Below, piece by piece: positions 50,690-58,704 of a stretch of DNA of 64,000 nucleotides. Origin of the DNA: Flavobacterium luteum (GTDB taxonomy: Bacteria > Bacteroidota > Bacteroidia > Flavobacteriales > Flavobacteriaceae). The position numbers and the translations under genes were made by a program. Every line of letters starts with the position of its first letter. The stretch's first letter is position 1. The stretch is from positions 1 to 64,000 of the forward strand of contig NZ_WAEM01000008.1 in the NCBI RefSeq assembly GCF_008806775.1, read 5' to 3'. The notes under the pieces were generated by a model, which searched no databases, had not been told where the DNA came from, and worked only from the letters and a program-made list of their open reading frames with translations.

Positions 50690-53671
50690 CTATTTCACAA
50701 TTGCCTCATAAATCACTTTCTGAATATCTTCTCTAATGTTCTCTTTTGACAAAGTATTGGTAGCATTGGTACCTGGAAAAGTTCTGTTGGATAAAAACAC
50801 ATAAACAATCTCGGTTTCTGGATCAGCCCAAGTCATAGTTCCTGTAAACCCAGTATGTCCAAAACTAGTTAATGATGCACAGCCACAAGTGGGTCCTGCA
50901 GCTCCAGGCTGTTGTGGTTTATCAAAACCAATTCCTCTTCTATTTCCTTCTGCACAGAAATAACAGGTATTAAAATCGGCAAATGTTTTTTCAGAAAAAT
51001 ACTGACGATTGCCGTAATTGCCTTTTTGCAAATACATTTGCATTATTTTAGCAACATCCATAGTATTAGAGAAAACACCTGCATGTCCGCCAACTCCGCC
51101 TTCCATGGCTGCCGCCATATCGTGTACATACCCTTGAAGCAATTGATGACGGAAATAGGTATCGATTTCAGTTGGAGGAATAATGTATTTGTTGAATTTT
51201 CGTAACGGATTATAGGTGGTATTATTCATCCCTAATGAATTATAAAAATGCTCTTGAACTAAAATATCAAGGGTTTTACCTGTAATTCTTTCCAGATATT
51301 CTTTTAAAATAATAAAGGTATAATCACTGTATTTGTATTCTTTTTTAAGTATTAACTTGCTATCAACAATTTTTTTCATAATCGTATCATGATAATCATT
51401 TCTTAAAAAAAGACTATCGGCAACTTGTTTGGAAAATTGCTCATTTGCTACTTTGCTATAATATTTAGGCAAAGGAAATTTTGAACTGTCAAGAGTGGCT
51501 TTATAAAAAGGAGTCCAAGCCTCAAAACGGGCATAATGAGATAATAACTCTTTAAACGAAATATCTTTTTTATCTGACTGATCAAAAATAGGAAGCATAG
51601 TACCTAAAGTAGTTTCCATAGTAACCTTTCCTTGATCGTATTGTTGCATTACATTTGGTAAAGTTGCAACGATTTTAGTCAATGAAGCAATATCATAAAT
51701 ATCTGAATTTACCACTTTTACTTTATTTTCATAGGTGTGATAACCAAAAGATTTTTGATAAATTACTTTTCCTTTTCTAGCCACTAAAACCTGAATTCCA
51801 GGGGTCATTTTTTGATTAATGGCTTTGTTTGCAAAATTGTCAATCTTGGATAAAACTTCACTGTTCATACCCACATTTTCAGGTATAGTAAATCCAAGTC
51901 GATTTAGTTTTTGTGTCGTTAAACCATCATTAATTTTAAAATTTGTATTTATAGAAACAGGCAATTTACCTTTGGCATCTATAGCGCCAAAAAGCAATTC
52001 GGCAGAAACGATTTGTGCTACATCGCTGTTTTGATACGATAGTACAACACCTTCTATTTCATCAAAATTTAAAATAGTATTTAGTGCGTAGGGCTTTGTA
52101 AATACATCTAATATAACAATGTTGTTTTTTGCTAGCTCTTGCAACCAAAGTAATTCTGTATCTGTAAAGTCATATTTTTTCCAAGCTTTATCCGACTTAT
52201 GAAAACCAACAATTACAGTGTCATAGTTTTTAAGTTTTACATTTAAACTATCTATATTTTCATCAAAAACTTCGGTAACCTCAGTATATTTTTTTAAAGT
52301 AGTAACGAAAGAACTGTTTATATCATCTCCCAATTTAACATAAGCTATTTTGTTATTTTCTAAATTCTTAATGGGAAGAATCTCATTTTTATTTTTTAAA
52401 ACTGTTATTGCATTTTCATACAATTCATATTGCAAAGCATCATTAGCAGTTGTATTTAAATCCTTGTAAATGTTAGGAACAGGTATGGGCTCATAATTAT
52501 TCAATCCTACTTTATATTTGTATTTCAATATTTTTCTTACCGAATAGGCAAGTCTTTTCTCTGTAATTAAACTGTCTTGATAAGCAATACATATCTTTTC
52601 TTTGGCAATAGGAACATTTTCGGCACAAAGTAGGATATCATTTCCAGCAAGAAAAGCTTCTAAATCAATTTCGCCAGGATCTCTGAAATTTTTTGCAGCT
52701 TTCATATTCAAGGCATCCGTAAAAATAAGTCCTTTAAAGCCGAGTTGCATTTTTAAAATATCGGTAATTATAGTATGAGAAACGGATGACGGTAAATTTT
52801 CTTTAGGCTCTAAACTTGGCACATTCAAATGCGCTACCATTACAGATGCCAAACCTTCATCAAATAACTTTTTGTAAGGATAAAACTCAATATCCTCCAA
52901 TCGTTCTTTAGAAAAACTGATTGTTGGGAGCGCCGCATGAGAATCAATTTCGGTATCACCATGTCCTGGAAAATGTTTTCCTGTAGCTAATAAATTTAAA
53001 CTTTGATACCCTCTCATTAAAGCTAAAGCACTTTCAGCCACATTTACTTTGTCTTCTCCAAAAGAGCGAAACCCAATAATTGGATTTTTAGGATTGGTAT
53101 TGATATCTAAAACAGGGGCAAAATTAAAATGTACTCCTACTCTTTTGCTTTGCTCACCCATTTGCACTCCAACTTTCTCAATCCATTTTTTATCTTTAAT
53201 TGCACCAAGAGTCATATTCCAAGGGTAACGATAAGTAGAATCTAATCGCATACTTAAACCCCATTCGGCATCTATACCTATGAGAAGTGGGATTTTGGAT
53301 TTTGATTGAAATCGATTGGTTAATTTGGCTTGACGAACAGGTCCTCCTTGAAAAAATATTAATCCGCCAATTTTATAATCTTGTATCAATTTATCAATAG
53401 AATTGATGTGAAGTGAATCTTTATTTGAATAGGCCGAAACCATAAACAATTGTCCAACTCTTTCATCAAAAGTCATTTTATTGTAAACGCTATCTACCCA
53501 TTTTTTTTGATTTTCAGAATCAAATCCGTAAGTATCATCAAAAACTGGTTTTATTATTGGAGCAATAACAACCTCTGGTGGTTTCGGAATTACCGTTTTA
53601 GGAGTAACACAACTTACAGTAAAAATATAAAGACAACTCAGAAGGAGTATTTTTATAATTGTATTTTTCAT
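50690..53671 (-). CDS. GH3 N-acetylglucosaminidase fused to serine hydrolase (beta-lactamase fold)
   Basis: This 993-residue lipoprotein (lipobox TVSC, C21) has a GH3 domain (about 50-400) with the NagZ-type signature KHFPGHGDTEIDSH (K232-H245) and nucleophile D319 in IFTDALNM. A GH3 C-terminal-like region follows (about 415-590). A penicillin-binding/beta-lactamase-fold domain covers about 600-993, with S663-x-x-K666 (ASLTK), YSD (in KYSDYTF) and HTGFTG. It may cut GlcNAc from peptidoglycan and process the peptide or ester part outside the cytoplasm. The frame extends to 53749, but the ATG at 53671 starts the signal. Confidence 0.9.
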   Translation of the reverse strand: MKNTIIKILLLSCLYIFTVSCVTPKTVIPKPPEVVIAPIIKPVFDDTYGFDSENQKKWVDSVYNKMTFDERVGQLFMVSAYSNKDSLHINSIDKLIQDYKIGGLIFFQGGPVRQAKLTNRFQSKSKIPLLIGIDAEWGLSMRLDSTYRYPWNMTLGAIKDKKWIEKVGVQMGEQSKRVGVHFNFAPVLDINTNPKNPIIGFRSFGEDKVNVAESALALMRGYQSLNLLATGKHFPGHGDTEIDSHAALPTISFSKERLEDIEFYPYKKLFDEGLASVMVAHLNVPSLEPKENLPSSVSHTIITDILKMQLGFKGLIFTDALNMKAAKNFRDPGEIDLEAFLAGNDILLCAENVPIAKEKICIAYQDSLITEKRLAYSVRKILKYKYKVGLNNYEPIPVPNIYKDLNTTANDALQYELYENAITVLKNKNEILPIKNLENNKIAYVKLGDDINSSFVTTLKKYTEVTEVFDENIDSLNVKLKNYDTVIVGFHKSDKAWKKYDFTDTELLWLQELAKNNIVILDVFTKPYALNTILNFDEIEGVVLSYQNSDVAQIVSAELLFGAIDAKGKLPVSINTNFKINDGLTTQKLNRLGFTIPENVGMNSEVLSKIDNFANKAINQKMTPGIQVLVARKGKVIYQKSFGYHTYENKVKVVNSDIYDIASLTKIVATLPNVMQQYDQGKVTMETTLGTMLPIFDQSDKKDISFKELLSHYARFEAWTPFYKATLDSSKFPLPKYYSKVANEQFSKQVADSLFLRNDYHDTIMKKIVDSKLILKKEYKYSDYTFIILKEYLERITGKTLDILVQEHFYNSLGMNNTTYNPLRKFNKYIIPPTEIDTYFRHQLLQGYVHDMAAAMEGGVGGHAGVFSNTMDVAKIMQMYLQKGNYGNRQYFSEKTFADFNTCYFCAEGNRRGIGFDKPQQPGAAGPTCGCASLTSFGHTGFTGTMTWADPETEIVYVFLSNRTFPGTNATNTLSKENIREDIQKVIYEAIVK

Positions 53672-53684
53672 TCTCTTTTTATTA

Positions 53685-54167
53685 TTAAAAGAACCTGCTA
53701 TGCCAGCTATCGCCTGCAGGAACTTCCCAATTTTCATTCCATTCCTCAATAGAATTGACTAAATTATTAAATACAATCGTGTTTTCGGTAACGGCTTTAT
53801 CTTTAGCCATTTTTTTGAAATCTATTAACGTTTTATGCGCTACATGATCTCCAAGTTTAAAAGTTACATTCATTTTATCTAACAAATCGACATTGTAGTT
53901 TTTTTCTAAACTTTGAATAAATTGCACCGAAGCGTCTATAGAACAACCAGTTGCGTTTTGTACTTCTTGATTTACTGCTAAAATGATAAAACGATTGTAT
54001 TTTAATTGGTAAGAAGCTTCAAGACTTGTGCCATGTGCAGCCCAATTTTGTAAAAATGATTGTAAGGCAACATCAATTTCAGTGATTTCCTCATCAGAGA
54101 ATTTTCTGTTAGATTGATAGATCCAGATTTTTGATTCTAGTGGTAAATTTTCAAAAGGAACAAGCAT
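53685..54167 (-). CDS. Conserved hypothetical protein (160 aa)
   Basis: This soluble 160-residue protein has PLESKIWIYQSNRKFSDEEI, LQNWAAHGTSLEASYQLKY, CSIDASVQFIQ and GDSWHSRFF. I recognise it as a conserved Bacteroidota protein that many genomes label ABC transporter ATPase. It has no Walker A, signature or Walker B motif, so that label is unsupported. The C (CSID) and D/H positions look conserved and could be functional. It lies between the GH3 fusion and the Fe-S protein on one strand, 14 bp from the former's start. Confidence 0.7.
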   Translation of the reverse strand: MLVPFENLPLESKIWIYQSNRKFSDEEITEIDVALQSFLQNWAAHGTSLEASYQLKYNRFIILAVNQEVQNATGCSIDASVQFIQSLEKNYNVDLLDKMNVTFKLGDHVAHKTLIDFKKMAKDKAVTENTIVFNNLVNSIEEWNENWEVPAGDSWHSRFF

Positions 54168-54169
54168 GA

Positions 54170-54190
54170 GATTTAGGATTTTTAGATTTT
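54170..54190 (-). repeat. Short heptad-like array before the 160-aa gene
   Basis: GATTTAG, GATTTTT, AGATTTT (plus-strand reading) lie 2 nt upstream of the minus-strand ATG at 54167. The third unit is weak. Confidence 0.4.
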
Positions 54191-54980
54191 ATAAATCTTG
54201 AGCATTAGCAATTAATTCAGCAATATCCATTACTTTGACATCGCTTTCTTTTTCTTTATTTTTAATCCCGTCGGTCATCATAGTATTGCAAAACGGGCAA
54301 CCTGCGGCAATAATATCTGGCTTGGTTTCGAGTGCATCTTCTGTTCTTTCGATATTAATTTCTTTGTTCCCAGCTTCTGCATCTTTAAACATTTGAGCAC
54401 CACCAGCTCCGCAACACAATCCGTTGGCTCTTGAGCGTTTCATTTCTAGTAATTCGGCATCCAATTTCTGAATTAAATCTCTAGGAGCTTCATATATATT
54501 GTTAGCTCTTCCTAAATAACACGGATCGTGAAAAGTAATTCGCTTTCCTTTAAACTGTCCGCCTTCGATGGTTAATCGTCCTGTATCCAAAAGTGATTTA
54601 AGAAACTCGGTATGATGAATCACTTCATATTTGCCCCCCAATTCTGGATATTCGTTTTTTAAAGTATTAAAACAATGTGGACAAGCAGTAACAATTTTCT
54701 TAGCTTCATAAGCGTTTAAAACTTCAATATTCATCATAGCCTGCATTTGAAACAAAAATTCATTTCCGGCTCTTTTGGCAGGATCCCCAGTACAACTTTC
54801 TTCGGTTCCTAATACTGCAAAGGAAACATTGGATCTGTTTAAAATTCGAACAAATGCTTTGGTTATTTTTTTGGCTCTGTCATCAAAACTTCCTGCACAA
54901 CCTACCCAAAACAAAACTTCGGGTTGCTTGCCTTGTGCCATCATTTCTGCCATTGTTGGCACGTTTATTACTTCTGACAT
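54189..54980 (-). CDS. Fe-S oxidoreductase with two CCG domains (HdrB/GlpC-like)
   Basis: This 263-residue protein has two cysteine-rich CCG-type domains as in heterodisulfide reductase subunit B, LutA and GlpC. Motifs are VGCAGSFDDR, CPHCFNTLKNEYP, HDPCYLGR, GLCCGAGG and AGCPFCNTMMTDG. It is likely a cytoplasmic electron-transfer partner of the next gene upstream, whose product has [4Fe-4S] ferredoxin motifs and membrane helices. Electron donor and acceptor are unknown. A heptad array lies just upstream of its start. Confidence 0.85.
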   Translation of the reverse strand: MSEVINVPTMAEMMAQGKQPEVLFWVGCAGSFDDRAKKITKAFVRILNRSNVSFAVLGTEESCTGDPAKRAGNEFLFQMQAMMNIEVLNAYEAKKIVTACPHCFNTLKNEYPELGGKYEVIHHTEFLKSLLDTGRLTIEGGQFKGKRITFHDPCYLGRANNIYEAPRDLIQKLDAELLEMKRSRANGLCCGAGGAQMFKDAEAGNKEINIERTEDALETKPDIIAAGCPFCNTMMTDGIKNKEKESDVKVMDIAELIANAQDL

Positions 54981-54990
54981 AATTTTTTTG

Positions 54991-55018
54991 TTTCAAGTTT
55001 CAAGTTCAAAGTTTCAAG
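54991..55018 (-). repeat. Heptad array (TTTCAAG)4
   Basis: Plus-strand reading TTTCAAG, TTTCAAG, TTCAAAG, TTTCAAG, located 10-38 nt upstream of the minus-strand start at 54980. Confidence 0.8.
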
Positions 55019-55039
55019 TTTTAAAACTTAAACTAAAAT

Positions 55040-56368
55040 TTACTCGTTCTTCCAATTCAATCGATCTTGCTGATTGTAAGGCCATGGGGCACCATTATTT
55101 TCTATATTGGTCATCATGGCATTTATAGGTTGTGGTGCTGCGCTTTGTTCCATTACTAAATATCTTCTCATATCCATAATAATAGATAATGGACTTATAT
55201 TTACTGGACATTCCTCAACACAAGCGTTACAAGAGGTACAAGCCCAAAGTTCTTCGGTTGTAATATAATCGTTGAGCAACGTTTTATTGTCTGGCACAAA
55301 AACGCCTTTATTGGCATCGATATTTTTACCTACTTCCTCTAAACGATCTCTGGTATCCATCATAATTTTTCGAGGAGACAATTTCTTACCCGTTATGTTT
55401 GCAGGACAGGAAGATTTACATCTACCACATTCGGTACACGTATAGGCATTTAACAATTGCACCCAATTTAAATCCATAACATCACTAGCTCCAAATTTAC
55501 TAGGTATTGCGTTTTTATCTATTGGTACTGTGGCGAATGGGTCGGCATTTGGATCCATCATTAATTTTACTTCTTTAGTAACTGAAGCCAAATTATCAAA
55601 TTGTCCGTTTGGATTCAAATTAGCATAATAAGTGTTGGGAAAAGCCAAAAGAATATGCAGATGTTTAGAGAAATACAAATAATTTAAAAAACACAAAATT
55701 CCAATAATGTGCAACCACCATACGAACCGTTCTATCATCATAACGGTAGTTTCTGGAATTCCGTTAAAAATTGGTTCAATAAATTGAGATATTGGAAATG
55801 CTCCTGCTAATTCATAATGTCCAAAATTCAATAATTGTAAATGATAGTCAGAAGCATTCATTAAAAGAAATAAAGACATCAATACAATTTCGAAATACAA
55901 AATATAATTGGCATCACTTTTAGGCCATCCTTTTAAATCTGAACTTACAAAGCGCTTGAGATTGATGACATTTCTTCTAATTAAGAAAACAATAACAGCT
56001 ACTAAAACTAAAAAGGCTAAAATTTCAAAAGAACCTATTAAAACATCATAGAAAACTCCTAGAAATGAAAACACACGATGGGTTCCAAAAAGACCGTCGA
56101 TAATAATTTCAAGTACTTCAATATTTATGATTACAAAACCTAAATAAACAATAACATGCAGTATTCCAGCAATTGGTCGCTTTATCATTTTAGATTGACC
56201 TAATGCAATCATAGCCATATTTGACCAACGTTGAGCAGAATTATCTGAACGATTTATGTCTTGACCTAATTTTATATTTCGAATGATTTTCTTGATATTA
56301 ATCACAAAAAAGCTTATTCCAAAACTTAGAATTATTGCAAATAAAATAGTATCTAAATAGCTTATCAT
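55040..56368 (-). CDS. Membrane Fe-S protein (HdrC/ferredoxin type)
   Basis: This 442-residue protein has about five or six membrane helices in residues 1-250. The C-terminal cytoplasmic part carries two [4Fe-4S] motifs, CTECGRCKSSCP and CTSCNACVEECP. The layout is like NarI/HdrE-HdrC fusions and the membrane part of respiratory quinone-linked complexes. With its neighbour it could pass electrons between quinones and a cytoplasmic donor. It overlaps mlaD-like by 4 bp at its start and is 59 bp from the next gene, so the set is an operon. Confidence 0.87.
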   Translation of the reverse strand: MISYLDTILFAIILSFGISFFVINIKKIIRNIKLGQDINRSDNSAQRWSNMAMIALGQSKMIKRPIAGILHVIVYLGFVIINIEVLEIIIDGLFGTHRVFSFLGVFYDVLIGSFEILAFLVLVAVIVFLIRRNVINLKRFVSSDLKGWPKSDANYILYFEIVLMSLFLLMNASDYHLQLLNFGHYELAGAFPISQFIEPIFNGIPETTVMMIERFVWWLHIIGILCFLNYLYFSKHLHILLAFPNTYYANLNPNGQFDNLASVTKEVKLMMDPNADPFATVPIDKNAIPSKFGASDVMDLNWVQLLNAYTCTECGRCKSSCPANITGKKLSPRKIMMDTRDRLEEVGKNIDANKGVFVPDNKTLLNDYITTEELWACTSCNACVEECPVNISPLSIIMDMRRYLVMEQSAAPQPINAMMTNIENNGAPWPYNQQDRLNWKNE

Positions 56369-57336
56369 TTGCTAGTTTTTTGCTTTGATATAGAATCGCT
56401 TACTGGAGTAACATATGGCTTGTTTTTCTTTCCAAATACAGAAACATTAATGTAACGTGTAGGATTTAATCGTACATCTTGCAATAATAATTCTAATTCT
56501 GTGGCTGTTTTACTAAAATTGTTGTACAATGCATCGTCTTTCATTAACTTACCAAATGTTCCTTTTCCAGACTGAACATCTGCCATGATGCTGTTTACTT
56601 TTGACAAAGTGTTCTCTAAATTGTTAATAGTTTTTCCAATATTTGCTTTAGAAAGTGAATCGGAAATTTTACTAAAATCATTAGATACTTTATTGAAATT
56701 AGTAACAATTCCTCCTATTTTTTCTTTGTTTTCATCCAGTATAATATTGACACTTTTTGAAGCTTTATTAAATTCGGTTAACGTATGGTTAAGATTTGAA
56801 ATACTACTTTTTATATTTTCAGTCGTTTTTGCATCAAGAACTTTGTTCAGATTAGTTAAAAGCGAATCTGCACTAACTATCATTTTTTCTGCTTTTTCTT
56901 GAAGTGGAGTTAGTTTCTCAGCAACAAGATCTGTTAATCCTGGTTTAATAGAACCCAGTAAAAATGATTCTGTTTCTGCTATCGATTTATCGGCTAAATT
57001 CGGAATGATTTGAATTTGCTTCCCACCAATTAATCCTGGCTCATAAATTTTTACAATACTCGATTTAGAAATAGGAAAATCACTTTTTATAAGCAATTCT
57101 ACAATTAGTTTTCCAGTAGTATTTTGAAGTTTTATGCTATTGACTTTGCCTACAACTAAACCATTTATGGTTACAGGAGCAGCATTTGCGAGACCTTCAA
57201 CGTTTTGATATTCTACATAAAATGTTCTATAATTGGTAAATAAGTCTTTTCCTTTTAAGAAACCGTATCCCCAAATAAATAATAAAATGGAGCCTATAAC
57301 TAATATTGCGGTTTTAATTTCTCTTGATATTTTCAA
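56365..57336 (-). CDS. MCE/MlaD family lipid-transport protein
   Basis: This 323-residue protein has an N-terminal anchor helix (residues 8-27, TAILVIGSILLFIWGYGFLKG) and the single MCE domain at about 38-120 (VEGLANAAPVTINGLVVGKV). A long coiled-coil region follows (about 145-290, KIGGIVTNFNKVSNDFSKIS). It is expected in the inner membrane with a periplasmic part that moves phospholipids across the envelope. No MlaE/MlaF partners lie nearby. It overlaps the membrane Fe-S gene. Confidence 0.88.
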   Translation of the reverse strand: MKISREIKTAILVIGSILLFIWGYGFLKGKDLFTNYRTFYVEYQNVEGLANAAPVTINGLVVGKVNSIKLQNTTGKLIVELLIKSDFPISKSSIVKIYEPGLIGGKQIQIIPNLADKSIAETESFLLGSIKPGLTDLVAEKLTPLQEKAEKMIVSADSLLTNLNKVLDAKTTENIKSSISNLNHTLTEFNKASKSVNIILDENKEKIGGIVTNFNKVSNDFSKISDSLSKANIGKTINNLENTLSKVNSIMADVQSGKGTFGKLMKDDALYNNFSKTATELELLLQDVRLNPTRYINVSVFGKKNKPYVTPVSDSISKQKTSK

Positions 57337-57386
57337 AATTTTTGTGATTTAAAGCAAATTTAAAATAAATTATCTGAACTAAAGGA

Positions 57387-58556
57387 TTATTTTATGGCAT
57401 CCTGAATACTAATTTTCTTACCATCCTTAAATGCAATTAAGTAAGCCGAAGTAAATCCTTTCGTTTTTGCTTCTTCTAAATTGCGTTTTGCATTACTATA
57501 GTCAGAAGTTTCTCCATAAGTATACTTATAAAATGTTCCATTATCTGTATTAATGGCTACATTCTTTAATCCTTTGAAGTTACTTGGAATTAATTCTATT
57601 TTTTTTGCTACTGCTGCAATTTGAACTTTAAAAATAACTCCCGAAGTCTCCTCAATAGTCTTAATTTGTGGCTTTTCGACGGTTGTTTTTTGTGCTATTT
57701 TTTCTGCTTTTTTTATAGTTGTAGTATCCAATAGCTTTTCTACAAATCGTTTTGAAGGCTTCTCATAAATTTCATTACTGCCATTACCAAAATATTCTTT
57801 TTTGTAACTTAATATAGCATCCGCAATTGTTTGAGCTACTTGGTCTTGTCCTTCTTCAGAATCTAATAATTGCCCATCTTTTAAGTTAGAAATAAAACCT
57901 GTTTCTATTAATACTCTTGGCATGTAGGCTTTGTGCAGTACCATAAATGGAGCTTGTTTTACTCCCCTGCTTTTTCTATCAAAATTACCAATAAATTGAT
58001 CTTCTATTTTACTGGCTAATGAAATACTGTTTTCTAAATATTCCTCTTGCATCAAAGTCATGCCTATCATTGTACTTGGATTGTTGGGGTCAAAACCTTC
58101 GTATTTTTGTTTGTAATCTTTTTCTAAAGTAATTACCGCATTCTCACTTTTTGCTACAGCAAGATTTGAGGCATTTTTGTTCAAACCCATAACATAAGTT
58201 TCTGTTCCTTGAGCAGCAGGATTTTTATTAGCATTGCAATGTATAGAAACAAAAATATTAGCATCCGCTCTATTAGCAATACTTGAGCGTTCAACAAGTT
58301 CAATAAAGACATCTGTTTTTCTTGAATACACAATATCGATATTAGGATTTTCTTCAAGAATTTTTCCTACTTTAAGAACAATGGCCAATGTAATATTTTT
58401 TTCTATATGACCGTTGTAAACTGCCCCAAAGTCATGTCCTCCATGTCCTGCATCTAAGGCAACTTTGAATTTAGCGTTTGATTGTCCATAAGACACTAAA
58501 GCAATTGATATGAAAAAAAAGGTAGAAAGCAATTTAAATTTAGATATAATATTCAT
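57387..58556 (-). CDS. N-acetylmuramoyl-L-alanine amidase with SPOR-like tail
   Basis: This 389-residue exported zinc amidase has a signal peptide (about 1-24). The amidase_3 domain (about 29-240) has ALDAGHGGHDFGAV (Zn-binding H), SIHCNANKN and LIETGFISN (catalytic E). A linker precedes the C-terminal SPOR-like region (about 305-385, VIFKVQIAAVAKK..AKTKGFTSAYLIAF), which in other proteins binds denuded septal glycan. It probably helps split daughter cells. It is the first gene of the operon that runs to bshA. Confidence 0.9.
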   Translation of the reverse strand: MNIISKFKLLSTFFFISIALVSYGQSNAKFKVALDAGHGGHDFGAVYNGHIEKNITLAIVLKVGKILEENPNIDIVYSRKTDVFIELVERSSIANRADANIFVSIHCNANKNPAAQGTETYVMGLNKNASNLAVAKSENAVITLEKDYKQKYEGFDPNNPSTMIGMTLMQEEYLENSISLASKIEDQFIGNFDRKSRGVKQAPFMVLHKAYMPRVLIETGFISNLKDGQLLDSEEGQDQVAQTIADAILSYKKEYFGNGSNEIYEKPSKRFVEKLLDTTTIKKAEKIAQKTTVEKPQIKTIEETSGVIFKVQIAAVAKKIELIPSNFKGLKNVAINTDNGTFYKYTYGETSDYSNAKRNLEEAKTKGFTSAYLIAFKDGKKISIQDAIK

Positions 58557-58587
58557 TGTGTTTTAAAAGTTAATTTAAATAAAAACG

Positions 58588-58621
58588 TTTTGTCTTTAAT
58601 TTTTATAATTGTTTACTTTTG
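58588..58621 (+). promoter_or_regulatory. Promoter of lptD
   Basis: TTTTG (58588-58592), 21-nt spacer, TACTTTTG (58614-58621). The start would lie about 65 nt before the TTG codon at 58694. Confidence 0.65.
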
Positions 58622-58673
58622 ACCAAAAATTATGTTTAAGTTTGGCTCTTCTAAAAACTAAGCCATATTTTTA

Positions 58674-58704
58674 CAAAAATAGCATTTAAACCTTTGCGTA
58701 CAAA
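58674..58704 (-). promoter_or_regulatory. Promoter of the amidase operon
   Basis: Minus strand TTTG (58704-58701), exactly 19 nt, TATTTTTG (58681-58674). It overlaps the start codon region of the divergent lptD. Confidence 0.8.

Noticed and set aside
53672..53749. Longer start for the GH3 fusion
   Set aside because: It overlaps the coding end of the 160-aa gene and would displace the lipoprotein signal.
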